Shown in pieces: positions 25,703-33,650 of a stretch of 45,699 nucleotides of DNA. Source of the DNA: Shewanella basaltis. Its GTDB lineage: Bacteria > Pseudomonadota > Gammaproteobacteria > Enterobacterales > Shewanellaceae. The notes beneath the pieces were generated by a model. The model saw only the letters and a program-made list of their open reading frames with translations, had not been told where the DNA came from and did no database searches. Location of the stretch: NCBI RefSeq assembly GCF_023283885.1, contig NZ_JAKILA010000031.1:1-45699 (forward strand). The letters are read 5' to 3'. The first letter of the stretch is position 1. Each line of letters begins with the position of its first letter. Both the position numbers and the translations under genes were made by a program.

Positions 25703-26590
25703 ATGGTGAACCTGAGCGAGTGGCAACAACACGGGCAGTTTGAACAGCTTAATGGTCAACACATTTTTACGCGCATTGGCGGAAATCCCGCAGCGCCGGC
25801 ACTGTTGCTTATTCATGGGTTTCCCAGTGCCAGTTGGGATTGGGAAGGCATGTGGCAACAACTCATTGAGCATTATTATGTGATCACTCTTGATATGCTG
25901 GGTTTTGGCTTATCTGACAAACCTAAAAACAACGAATATTTAATTAGCCAGCAAGCCGATATTTTTCAGACGCTTTTAGCCAAGTTAGGCGTGAATGAAT
26001 ACCATATTTTAGCTCACGATTACGGCGATACTGTCGCGCAAGAGTTGCTCGCAAGGCAAGTCAGTAGAGATAGCAAAATACACATTAATAGCGTGTGCTT
26101 ATTAAATGGCGGGCTATTTCCAGAAACCCACAAACCGGTATTAATTCAAACGTTATTGTTATCACCCATAGGGGCATTTGTGGCAAAAAGGATCACTAAG
26201 CCCAAATTTGCCGCCAATTTACAGCACATCTTTGGCCCATCAACCCAGCCAACGCCAGTTGTCATCGATACGCTGTGGCAATTGTTAACCCATAATGATG
26301 GTATTGCAGTGATACATAAACTCATTACCTATATGACACAACGCAAGCAGCACCGCGAACGTTGGGTTGGAGCATTGGTGAACAGCCCTGTGGCAGTTAA
26401 ATTGATAGCCGGTGCATTAGATCCGATCTCGGGCCAGCATATGATCGATCGCTATTGTCAATTGATCCCCAATGCAAATGTCACCACCATGCCCACCCTA
26501 GGGCATTACCCTCAGGTAGAAGATGCACACGCCATCACAACAGCGTATATAGAGTTTAGGGACAGTATCAACAAGCCCCTGGGTATGTAA
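25703..26590 (+). CDS. Alpha/beta hydrolase (haloalkane dehalogenase/epoxide hydrolase/MEST-like)
   Basis: 295 residues with an alpha/beta-hydrolase core. The oxyanion-hole sequence is HGFPSASWDW (38-47). The nucleophile elbow is AHDYGDTVA, with Asp106 in place of the serine of esterases, as in haloalkane dehalogenases and epoxide hydrolases. The acid is probably Asp in GALDPIS and the base His in TLGHYPQVED. No signal peptide, so cytosolic. The natural substrate is unknown. The start has a poor ribosome site. Confidence 0.85.
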   Translation: MVNLSEWQQHGQFEQLNGQHIFTRIGGNPAAPALLLIHGFPSASWDWEGMWQQLIEHYYVITLDMLGFGLSDKPKNNEYLISQQADIFQTLLAKLGVNEYHILAHDYGDTVAQELLARQVSRDSKIHINSVCLLNGGLFPETHKPVLIQTLLLSPIGAFVAKRITKPKFAANLQHIFGPSTQPTPVVIDTLWQLLTHNDGIAVIHKLITYMTQRKQHRERWVGALVNSPVAVKLIAGALDPISGQHMIDRYCQLIPNANVTTMPTLGHYPQVEDAHAITTAYIEFRDSINKPLGM

Positions 26591-26874
26591 CGTGTCAATG
26601 TTTGCACTCAATTAATGTGGGTGATAAAGATTATACAACTAGAACGTTTGCTCACAAATCAATGCTAGACGATACAAGGTATGACAGGATAACGTTATAT
26701 TTAGGTGATGGGCCTGTAGTGCTTAATGTGATGTAAGCCTTTTTAGACTATCATTTTAAACGAATCGGAATAGGGGTTTATTTTCATTCATTTAGGCTTT
26801 GAATCAATTCAGGTAACTGAATCACTTGTCTCATTTTTATGTGATCAGCTTGATAATCGTGTCTGTTTTGGCAA

Positions 26875-28443
26875 TCAGTGATTAATTACTCTATTACGAA
26901 TGATATGCTCGGGTGTTTGCTCTCGACTAATTTGTGGTTTTTGTAGTAAATATCCTTGCATATAGATAGGATTAAACTGCCTTAAGAAAAGTTGCTGTTC
27001 AATTGACTCAACACCTTCAGCAACAATTTCAATATCCAGTTTATGGGCTATATTAACAATCGCCTCATAAATCCCCGCGCTCTTTTCATCATGACAAGCA
27101 TCGCTTAAGAATTCTCTATCAATCTTTATTTTGTCTACATTTAACTGTTTAAGCCTGCTCAATGAAGAATAGCCAGTGCCAAAATCATCAATCATCACTT
27201 TAATGTTTAACTCATTGAGTGCACTGATCCTATTAATCATCTCTTTAAAATCAACAATTAATGAGCTTTCTGTTATTTCAAATTCTATATTAGCGTCAGG
27301 ATATTTAGCGATAATATGTGTAGTATTCATTATAAGATGTGTATCTAAGAACTGTCTAGCAGAGACATTAACTGCGATAAATTGATCGGGTTTTACAAAT
27401 TCTGAGCATTCTTTTAATGTGGCGTTTAAAAGCCATTTAAAAAAATCTTCAGAACTCCCTATATCTTCAGCAAGTGATACAATCACCTCCGGATTAATGT
27501 GGGTTCCCTCTAAATTCCAACGAGTTAAAGCTTCATAACCTTTTATATTTCCTGAGGTTAAGCAAACAATCGGTTGATAAACGACATACAAGTGATCATT
27601 GTTAATTGCATGCTTAAGTTGTGAGGATAATCGATAGCGCTCAGAAATTTTTTGCCCTATCTCATCAGTATAGTAGCAAGCTGAGTTTAATTGATTCTTT
27701 TTGGCTTCGTACATCGCGCTATCAGCCGCAACCATTAGTGCTTGTACTGAATTTCCATTTTGTGGTGAAAGCGCAACACCGATACTAAAAGCTACTGAAA
27801 TATGAATACCATTAATATTAAATGGCTTTTCTCGACAGTTTTCTATTCGGCTAATTAAAGTCTGTATATTAGTTGAATCTTTAGGGAATTCAGCAATAAT
27901 TAAAAATTCATCTCCACCAAGTCGTGCGACAGTCTCATTATTTCTGATAACAGAGGCTAAGCGTTTACCCAGTTTTTTGATTAATAAGTCACCTGAATCA
28001 TGGCCATAGGTGTCATTTACATCTTTAAAATTATCCAAGTCCAAAAAAATTACACAAACAGTTAGTTTTGATCGTTTTACTGAATGTAATGATTTTTCTA
28101 ATTGGTATTGAGCCAGACTTCGGTTGGGTAGGCCGGTAATTGAGTCGTAAAAAGCGTGGTATGCTATTTCTTTGTTGATGGTTCGGATATCAATTACGCG
28201 TCTAATACCGTATATAGTGGCAATCACCGCTACCCATAAAAAACTGAAAATTAGCTCATCTAACTCCCAGTTTTCATGATCTCTTGTCAATTGATAGAGC
28301 GATTCGACAAATTCTACATCGAAGGCAAAAGACAAAACGGTCATGATAATAATGATCAACGTACCAAGCAGTAAATCAACTTTAGCCCGTTTCTGAATTC
28401 TAATACTTGATTTGGTTTCGGTTGGTAGTGTTTTGATGTTCAT
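26875..28443 (-). CDS. Membrane GGDEF-EAL protein
   Basis: 522 residues. Two transmembrane helices (about 23-41 and 64-82) flank a short periplasmic loop of about 22 residues. A GGDEF domain follows (98-260; SITGLPNRSL; intact GGDEF at 176-180), then an EAL domain (270-505) with YEALTRW (303-309), Asn359 in AVNVS, FEITES, DDFGTGYSS (419-427), KIKIDREF, AEGVES and QGYLLQKP. Both active sites look complete. The inhibitory site reads RNNE instead of RxxD. The short periplasmic loop leaves little room for a sensor domain. Monocistronic, AT-richer than neighbours. Confidence 0.92.
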   Translation of the reverse strand: MNIKTLPTETKSSIRIQKRAKVDLLLGTLIIIIMTVLSFAFDVEFVESLYQLTRDHENWELDELIFSFLWVAVIATIYGIRRVIDIRTINKEIAYHAFYDSITGLPNRSLAQYQLEKSLHSVKRSKLTVCVIFLDLDNFKDVNDTYGHDSGDLLIKKLGKRLASVIRNNETVARLGGDEFLIIAEFPKDSTNIQTLISRIENCREKPFNINGIHISVAFSIGVALSPQNGNSVQALMVAADSAMYEAKKNQLNSACYYTDEIGQKISERYRLSSQLKHAINNDHLYVVYQPIVCLTSGNIKGYEALTRWNLEGTHINPEVIVSLAEDIGSSEDFFKWLLNATLKECSEFVKPDQFIAVNVSARQFLDTHLIMNTTHIIAKYPDANIEFEITESSLIVDFKEMINRISALNELNIKVMIDDFGTGYSSLSRLKQLNVDKIKIDREFLSDACHDEKSAGIYEAIVNIAHKLDIEIVAEGVESIEQQLFLRQFNPIYMQGYLLQKPQISREQTPEHIIRNRVINH

Positions 28444-28671
28444 TCATTATCCATAATTAGAATAACGTTTTAAAAATAGACGTATGAGTATATTACAAGA
28501 TGAGATTACTAAGTAGTTTACTTCAGTGGCTACGGTGTTTATTAAGATAGTTTGTTTTCAAGCGCTTGGCCAATATTATTCTTAAATGCTTAACTTATTC
28601 AGATTTTAAACGTCAGTATCCTTAATATTGTTGGCGCAATTTAATTTGATAAATACGCCAACATGAATAAA

Positions 28672-29130
28672 TTACTTACTAAGTGCAGTTAGTTCTGCTC
28701 TAATCTGTTCAATTCGCTCACGGTTAACCCCAAAATCAGAGTGGCCAACACGTGAAGCTGATCTTACTTGAATCATGATGTTACCTGACTCAGTTGACGG
28801 AAAGTAAAACTCGACATCGTCAACAAAGCGCATAATCTGCGAAGTAAATTCAACCCGAATATAATCATCTTCTACCACCACAATGTTAGCTCGCTCAGCT
28901 GTTTTTAATACATGCAGTAGATTCACTTGAGCCTGTTGAGCGGTGCCGCTAAATGCAATTGGGTCAATGTAATGCTCTTCATCTGTGGTTGCTTGCTGGC
29001 TGTTGACGCAGTTGGGCGAATCTGGGCATGGCGTTAATTTCCCGTCGGTTACTCCCAAAGTAGGGACAGTGCCAGAGCAGCCCATTAATAGCACCATAGT
29101 AAGTGCCAGTATTGAAGTGTGTTTATGCAT
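28672..29130 (-). CDS. DUF1499 family lipoprotein
   Basis: 152 residues with a lipoprotein signal (LMGC, Cys18). The DUF1499 signature CPDSPNCVNSQQ (about 34-45) is present, followed by the family's VVEDDYIRVEFTSQIMRFVDDVEFYF and the end block SASRVGHSDFGVNRERIEQIR. A disulfide between the first two cysteines of the mature domain is likely. Function unknown; periplasmic, lipid-anchored. AGGGAAA precedes the ATG. Confidence 0.88.
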   Translation of the reverse strand: MHKHTSILALTMVLLMGCSGTVPTLGVTDGKLTPCPDSPNCVNSQQATTDEEHYIDPIAFSGTAQQAQVNLLHVLKTAERANIVVVEDDYIRVEFTSQIMRFVDDVEFYFPSTESGNIMIQVRSASRVGHSDFGVNRERIEQIRAELTALSK

Positions 29131-29235
29131 TTTATTTCCCTTTATGTGAAAAACGTCATGTGTTTGCGGTTATTGGTATCAACAGCGTAATGGATCTTAT
29201 GTTGTCTACAGTAAAACAATAAGTTGCGCTTAACA

Positions 29236-29364
29236 ATGCGCTATCAATCTAGCGGCATAAATAGGTTTTTGCGACAACAAGGATTGCCAGTAAATGAACT
29301 ATCGTGGTGCAGTTTTGTTAAAAAAATGCACAAAGAAGATGCGCAACTAGCAGACTATTTTTAA
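29236..29364 (+). CDS. Possible small ORF (42 aa)
   Basis: An ATG-TAA frame of 42 codons between two minus-strand genes, with protein-like composition (GINRFLRQQGLPVNELSW near the start, ending ADYF). There is no clear ribosome site and no family recognised. It could be a fragment of a lost gene. Confidence 0.25.
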   Translation: MRYQSSGINRFLRQQGLPVNELSWCSFVKKMHKEDAQLADYF

Positions 29365-29400
29365 AGGCAAATCATCAAGCTAGTTATGCAGGTTTTACAC

Positions 29401-30297
29401 TTAAAACAGCCACTGATAAGCAAAGCCAGCTAATATTGCCATTGAGATAATGACACCGACAAAGGCAATCACTAGCTGATTTTTAAAAATGGCTTTAAGT
29501 AAAATGACCTCAGTTAAACTGGCGCCCGCGCTGCCAATAATCAATGCCATTACCGCACCCAGTCCCATGCCTTTGGCTGCTAATGCGGCGCTTAATGGAA
29601 TAACCGCTTCAGCGCGTATGTATAACGGAATACCAATCACTGCCGCGACAGGTATTGCCAGTGGGTTATCACTGTTAGCATATTTAGCCACTAATTCAGT
29701 TGGCATAAAACCATAAATGAGTGAACCAATCGCAATACCGCCAATTAAATACGGTAAGACTTTTTTAAAGTCGCTCCAAGTGCTTAGCCAAATGGTTTTC
29801 CATTTATTTTCGGGGCTCGATTTACCACCACATGCTGATTGACATCTTGTTGCTGCAGGGGCTAAGTAGGCTTCTGGCTTGATGTGCTTTTCAAAGCCGA
29901 GCTTTTCTAAGCCAAAGCCTGCAATAACAGATACCCCCATGGCGATGACAAAATAAAATAAGGTCACCTTAAGTCCAAAGGTTACGGTAAATAGACCAAT
30001 AATGATGGGGTTAAGCAAAGGGCTGGCAAATAAAAATACCATCATTGTGCCAAACCCGGCTTTGGCTCTTAATAAACCTTTTAAAAAAGGGATTGTTGAG
30101 CAAGAACAAAAAGGGGTTATAGCTCCTAAAAAACCAGCAATAATATAGCCTTTTCCGTGTTTGTCGCTCAGCATGGCTTGGATTTTATGCGGTGGCACAT
30201 AAGTTTGTAGTACCCCAACTAAATAACTAATCAGTAAGAATAACGTGGTTAATTCTACGGTTAAAAACACAAACATTTTGAAGGTATCTTGCAGCAT
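29401..30297 (-). CDS. Permease of the DUF318/ArsP-like family
   Basis: 298 residues with about eight transmembrane helices. The family signature TPFCSCSTIPFLKGLL (about 61-76) and its second-half echo (IPLYIRAEAVIPLSAALAAKG) are both present. A cytosolic loop carries extra cysteines (CQSACGG). Members export organoarsenicals or other thiol-reactive compounds; the substrate here is unknown. It is divergent from an ArsR-type repressor gene 119 bp away, and two palindromic sites occupy that gap, so it is probably metal- or metalloid-inducible. Confidence 0.87.
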   Translation of the reverse strand: MLQDTFKMFVFLTVELTTLFLLISYLVGVLQTYVPPHKIQAMLSDKHGKGYIIAGFLGAITPFCSCSTIPFLKGLLRAKAGFGTMMVFLFASPLLNPIIIGLFTVTFGLKVTLFYFVIAMGVSVIAGFGLEKLGFEKHIKPEAYLAPAATRCQSACGGKSSPENKWKTIWLSTWSDFKKVLPYLIGGIAIGSLIYGFMPTELVAKYANSDNPLAIPVAAVIGIPLYIRAEAVIPLSAALAAKGMGLGAVMALIIGSAGASLTEVILLKAIFKNQLVIAFVGVIISMAILAGFAYQWLF

Positions 30298-30322
30298 GGT
30301 AGTGACTTATATGGTTAAACTG

Positions 30323-30346
30323 TATTTCTAGAATAGTCGAAATATA
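30323..30346. promoter_or_regulatory. Operator 1 for the ArsR-type repressor
   Basis: TATTTCtagaatagtcGAAATATA is an imperfect palindrome with arms TATTTC/GAAATA. A near-identical copy lies 49 bases downstream. It is 26-49 bases ahead of the permease start, placing it over that promoter. Confidence 0.7.
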
Positions 30347-30371
30347 TAGTTCAATGATAGCGAGAGTAAAT

Positions 30372-30395
30372 TATTTCTAGTATTATCGAAATATA
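30372..30395. promoter_or_regulatory. Operator 2 for the ArsR-type repressor
   Basis: TATTTCtagtattatcGAAATATA repeats operator 1 with three changes, all in the spacer. It lies 22-45 bases ahead of the repressor start, consistent with autoregulation. Confidence 0.7.
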
Positions 30396-30416
30396 AATAT
30401 TATTTAAGGTGTCGTT

Positions 30417-30713
30417 ATGGATATCGATTTTATTGCTAAAGCATTGAAAGAATTAGGTCATCCTACAAGATTGATGATTTATCGTGCGGTTGTGCGCGCA
30501 GGTTATCAAGGTATTGCTGTCGGTGGATTGCAGCAAAAACTAGATATTCCTGGCTCAACACTGTCACATCATGTATCGAGCTTGATGTCGGCGGGGTTAA
30601 TTAACCAGCGCCGTGAAGGGAGAACGTTATTTTGTATTGCACAATATGATACGTTGCAGTCAGTCATTGGTTTTTTACAAGACGAATGTTGTGCAGACGA
30701 GCAAGAAAATTAA
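30417..30713 (+). CDS. ArsR-family metal/metalloid-responsive repressor
   Basis: 98 residues, a winged helix of the ArsR/SmtB family. It opens with KALKELGHPTRLMIYR, the recognition helix is STLSHHVSSLMSAGLI (47-62) and the wing is QRREGRTLFCIA. Cys73 in the wing and the C-terminal pair Cys91-Cys92 could bind a thiophilic ion; the ELCVC-type site of classic ArsR is absent. Inducer binding should release the two operators upstream and switch on the divergent permease. AAGGTG precedes the ATG. Confidence 0.9.
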   Translation: MDIDFIAKALKELGHPTRLMIYRAVVRAGYQGIAVGGLQQKLDIPGSTLSHHVSSLMSAGLINQRREGRTLFCIAQYDTLQSVIGFLQDECCADEQEN

Positions 30714-30739
30714 TTAAGGCATGCATAATTTTCGGCTGA

Positions 30740-30826
30740 CAAAAGGCCTTAGATTTGTTGATTTGGTATTTGGCCTTAAATCTTGCGAAGGGATAGCTTG
30801 CTTGTAATAAATGGGAGCTGAGACTA
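30740..30826. repeat. Composite tRNA-like repeat, copy 1 (left part)
   Basis: An aaaaggcctta... segment and then gcgaagggatagcttgctt..., matching copy 3 at 42397-42472. It is followed immediately by the MITE at 30827-31100, so its right half is missing or displaced. No gene. Confidence 0.55.
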
Positions 30827-31100
30827 GGGCCTGTTGACCTTTCAAGGTTGTTTTTGCAGCGAATTGTTGGCCATTACTCATATACAAGTGCGCGGCAGAG
30901 ACTTTGAGGTGTAGTTATTCTACATAAAAAGTCGATAACGCAGTAAAAATGACCAACAAACGCTGCCCACAGGGTTCGGCTAAAAACGTTTTACTCTTTG
31001 TTGAATAGATTTTGCTTAGGTGGCTAGGCTTCAATCCATTCGCCTCGATTAAAACGTTTTTAACTCGAACAAAATTCAACCAGCAAAGATCAACAGGCCC
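30827..31100. mobile_element. MITE-like element, family 2
   Basis: A 274-bp non-coding element with terminal inverted repeats gggcctgttgaccttt and (a)aagatcaacaggccc, flanked by TA on both sides (30825-30826 and 31101-31102). The interior contains taaaacgttttta-type palindromic pieces. No ORF of note. It lies between two halves of a composite repeat that is found elsewhere in the window, and a remnant terminus is at 18731. Confidence 0.75.
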
Positions 31101-31103
31101 TAG

Positions 31104-31195
31104 GAATTAAATAATTAAAATAGTCATTTAAATTCATTTGGTTGCAGTGGTTTACATCTTAAAAAATTGCAATTGCTAACTGAGATAGACTTTAT
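31104..31195. repeat. Direct repeat R2, copy 1
   Basis: These 92 bases align without gaps to 38376-38466 (shared cores tttaaattcatttggttgcag and gcaattgctaact). In the other copy the sequence follows a tRNA-Ser 3' fragment and enters an integrase remnant, so this copy may be a scar of the same type of mobile island. Confidence 0.75.
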
Positions 31196-31255
31196 TCCTG
31201 AAGTTGAAAAAGCTCAATAATTATGAACTGATTTCATTTGGTGCAGATTTCACTG

Positions 31256-31435
31256 TTAAGCCCGCGACTTTATAAATATCAGGGTAGTAAAACCACTTCT
31301 AGCGGTATATGCGCGCATCAAAAACACCGATAAAAGTGAGGGTGTTGTACAGAAAACTAAGGCCAAAAAGCCTTCGGTGAGCAGAGTATTATCTTCACTC
31401 CCCGGAGCGTCCATATGGCCATGTTTTGTTTGCAT
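31256..31435 (-). CDS. Possible small membrane protein (59 aa)
   Basis: A 59-codon ATG-started frame with one hydrophobic stretch (LLTEGFLALVFCTTPSLLSVF) after a polar N-terminus. There is no clear ribosome site and no family recognised. It sits in a 1-kb stretch otherwise made of repeats and terminators. Confidence 0.3.
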   Translation of the reverse strand: MQTKHGHMDAPGSEDNTLLTEGFLALVFCTTPSLLSVFLMRAYTARSGFTTLIFIKSRA

Positions 31436-31446
31436 CAATAAATATT

Positions 31447-31478
31447 AGGACAACTCTGCAAATGGGTTGTCCTTTTTT
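31447..31478 (+). terminator. Rho-independent terminator
   Basis: aggacaac pairs with gttgtcct and is followed by TTTTTT. It insulates the iron-related operon downstream. Confidence 0.75.
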
Positions 31479-31533
31479 GATCCTATCAGCCAATTGCATC
31501 ATCAAATTGGCTATTAGTGCATTTAACTTACCG

Positions 31534-31563
31534 CAATGACAATGACAATGACATTTACATTGT
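31534..31563. promoter_or_regulatory. AATGAC direct repeats, possible Fur-type site
   Basis: caatgacaatgacaatgaca followed by tttacattgtaat: three copies of a hexamer similar to the GATAAT Fur unit, with an inverted half (attgt) after them. Relevance to Fur is inference. Confidence 0.35.
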
Positions 31564-31702
31564 AATCGGTATGTTACTCACCAATTTTCAGGTTTTTTCA
31601 ATTCTCTTAATAAAATATGGTTAATTAGTATTAAATTCAGCAACTTACATTTTTTAAATTAGAGGTGCTTAATGTAGTTTGTACTTAAAGTATTGCGAAT
31701 AA

Positions 31703-31723
31703 GATGAATTATCATTACCATTA
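31703..31723. promoter_or_regulatory. Fur-box-like sequence upstream of the imelysin locus
   Basis: On the reverse strand this reads GTAATGGTAATGATAATTC, sharing the core AATGATAAT with the Fur consensus GATAATGATAATCATTATC. It lies 86-106 bases before the DUF4856 start, a sensible promoter position. Confidence 0.5.
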
Positions 31724-31808
31724 CCCTATTGTTTTTGTAATAATTCATTAACATTTTGGCTTTTGGTCAGTGTCTTTTAGCCTATGGCTTTTATATCAGG
31801 GGAATATT

Positions 31809-33563
31809 ATGCAACTTAATAAAACAGTTTTAGCGACGACTATCGCACTTTCATTAGGCTTACTTACCGCATGTGGCGGTTCAGATTCAAACTCATCAGA
31901 TACTGGCACAACACAGCCAACGAATTCTGCGCCAACGGATATCTCTCTTTCTAATTCTAGCGTTGATGAAAATATGGCGGGTGCCACTGTAGGTACGTTA
32001 TCTGCTGCTGATAGTGACTCTGGTGATTCACATACTTTCACCTTAACCAGTGATAAGTTTGTTATTGACGGCACAACGCTAAAATTGATGGATGACGTAA
32101 CGTTAGATGCTGATTCTGCAGAAACCACAGAATTTACCTTAACTATTACAGCAACCGATACTGATGGTGCAACATTCAGTAAAGATCTTACTGTGACAGT
32201 TAACGACATCATGGATCGCTATACTTTCGACAGTAAACTGAATGATGGCGAATCTAGTGTTTCATACACTGGCCAAACTGCACGTCACATTTTAATTGCC
32301 GAGTTAAACCAATACATTTCTTCTACATTAGAAGCTGAAATTGATAGCAACGAATTAACCACTAAAGATGAGGTATTGGCAAAGCTTAACTACTTCTTCA
32401 ACCCTGATGAAGAAACACAATACCCTGATTTACCAATTACTTTCTTCGATAATTCCAAAGACGGATTACTGTCAGATATTACCGGTTATAAAAACCTAAC
32501 GGATAAAGTTGCTGGTAATGATACAGGCGGACAGCACGAAGATTGGAACAATGGCGCATTTGCTGGTTGGGGCGCTAAAGGCTCAACAACACCTTCAGCA
32601 TTAATCGACACATTATTTAATCGTTTAGCAGATAACGCTGTTGCTAAAATTAACGGTGAAGTTCGCAAGGATGTATTGGGTAATGACATTTCAAAAGTGT
32701 ACCTTGATGAAGACGGTGTAGATTTAGCGCAGTTGATTCAAAAGTTCCTGCTTATGTCTATCACCTACTCTCAAGCTACAGATGATTACTTTGGTGTAGA
32801 CACAGAAGGGAAAGGTTTAACAACAGACAATATTAACCCTGCTAGTGATGGCGCAGCATATACCAACCTTGAGCATCAATTTGATGAAGGTTTTGGTTAT
32901 TTTGGTGCGGCACGTAACTACCTTGAATACAGCGATGTAGAGATTGCAGGTAACGTGACTGAAGATGAAGGCCGTGCTGACTGGAATGGTTCTCAAGACA
33001 CTGATGGCGACGGCAAAATTGATTTACATTCAGAATATAACTTTGGCCAATCTGTAAATGCTGCAAAACGTGACTTAGGATCAGCTGATAACGCTATGCC
33101 TACGGATTACACTATGCAAGCAATGGAAGCCTTTATTGCTGGACGTAAAATCATTAATGATAATGTTGGTAGCGCATTAACTGATGCCCAAATGACAGAG
33201 CTTGAAACCCATGCAATGGCAGGTGTTAAAGCTTGGGAAAATGCTATCGTTGCTACTGTTATTCATTATATCAATGATGTTTCAGCAGATTTAGAGCCAC
33301 TAGCAACAGGTGGTGACAGCGCTGATTTCAATTACGATAACTTAGCCAAGCACTATTCTGAAATGAAGGGCTTTGCACTGGGTTTACAGTTCAGTGAGTA
33401 CGGCGTAATCAGTGATGAAGATTTTGAGACCATGCATGATTTATTTGGTATGGCGCCAGAATTAACCGGTGATGTTGACGGCTATATTGCTGATTTAAAA
33501 GCGGCCCGTGACATTTTACAAGCAAGTTACTCTCTTGATGCTGATAACGTTGCTAACTGGTAA
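31809..33563 (+). CDS. DUF4856 lipoprotein with cadherin-like domain
   Basis: 584 residues. The lipobox is LTAC (Cys22), followed by a Ser/Asp/Thr linker and a cadherin-like/Ig domain (about 42-145; SVDENMAGATVGTLSAADSD, TITATDTDGATFSKDLTVTV). The remaining about 430 residues match my recollection of DUF4856, a helical domain often encoded beside imelysin and TonB-dependent receptors. A calcium-site-like DTDGDGKIDLHSEY loop occurs near residue 400. The start at 31809 follows AGGGGAAT. It is the first gene of a four-gene locus and is separated from the imelysin gene by a hairpin terminator that could lower downstream expression. Acts at the cell envelope. Confidence 0.82.
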   Translation: MQLNKTVLATTIALSLGLLTACGGSDSNSSDTGTTQPTNSAPTDISLSNSSVDENMAGATVGTLSAADSDSGDSHTFTLTSDKFVIDGTTLKLMDDVTLDADSAETTEFTLTITATDTDGATFSKDLTVTVNDIMDRYTFDSKLNDGESSVSYTGQTARHILIAELNQYISSTLEAEIDSNELTTKDEVLAKLNYFFNPDEETQYPDLPITFFDNSKDGLLSDITGYKNLTDKVAGNDTGGQHEDWNNGAFAGWGAKGSTTPSALIDTLFNRLADNAVAKINGEVRKDVLGNDISKVYLDEDGVDLAQLIQKFLLMSITYSQATDDYFGVDTEGKGLTTDNINPASDGAAYTNLEHQFDEGFGYFGAARNYLEYSDVEIAGNVTEDEGRADWNGSQDTDGDGKIDLHSEYNFGQSVNAAKRDLGSADNAMPTDYTMQAMEAFIAGRKIINDNVGSALTDAQMTELETHAMAGVKAWENAIVATVIHYINDVSADLEPLATGGDSADFNYDNLAKHYSEMKGFALGLQFSEYGVISDEDFETMHDLFGMAPELTGDVDGYIADLKAARDILQASYSLDADNVANW

Positions 33564-33593
33564 GTCCTATTTTGATTTGACCTCATAGAGGTA

Positions 33594-33624
33594 AAAAGCT
33601 TGGCGTTGAAAAACGCCGAGCTTT
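33594..33624 (+). terminator. Terminator/attenuator between DUF4856 and imelysin genes
   Basis: aaaagcttggcgtt pairs with aacgccgagctttt (two mismatches) around a GAAA loop and is followed by tgtc. In an operon it would act as a partial terminator. Confidence 0.65.
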
Positions 33625-33650
33625 TGTCGTTTTTAGAGTAAGGGAATTTT

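Noticed and set aside
30825..31102. Complete insertion sequence
   Set aside because: Has inverted ends and TA flanks but at 274 bp carries no transposase, so it is called MITE-like.
31796..32212. 138-codon minus-strand frame
   Set aside because: Antisense shadow of the cadherin-like domain of the DUF4856 lipoprotein; the Val/Ser bias comes from the opposite strand.
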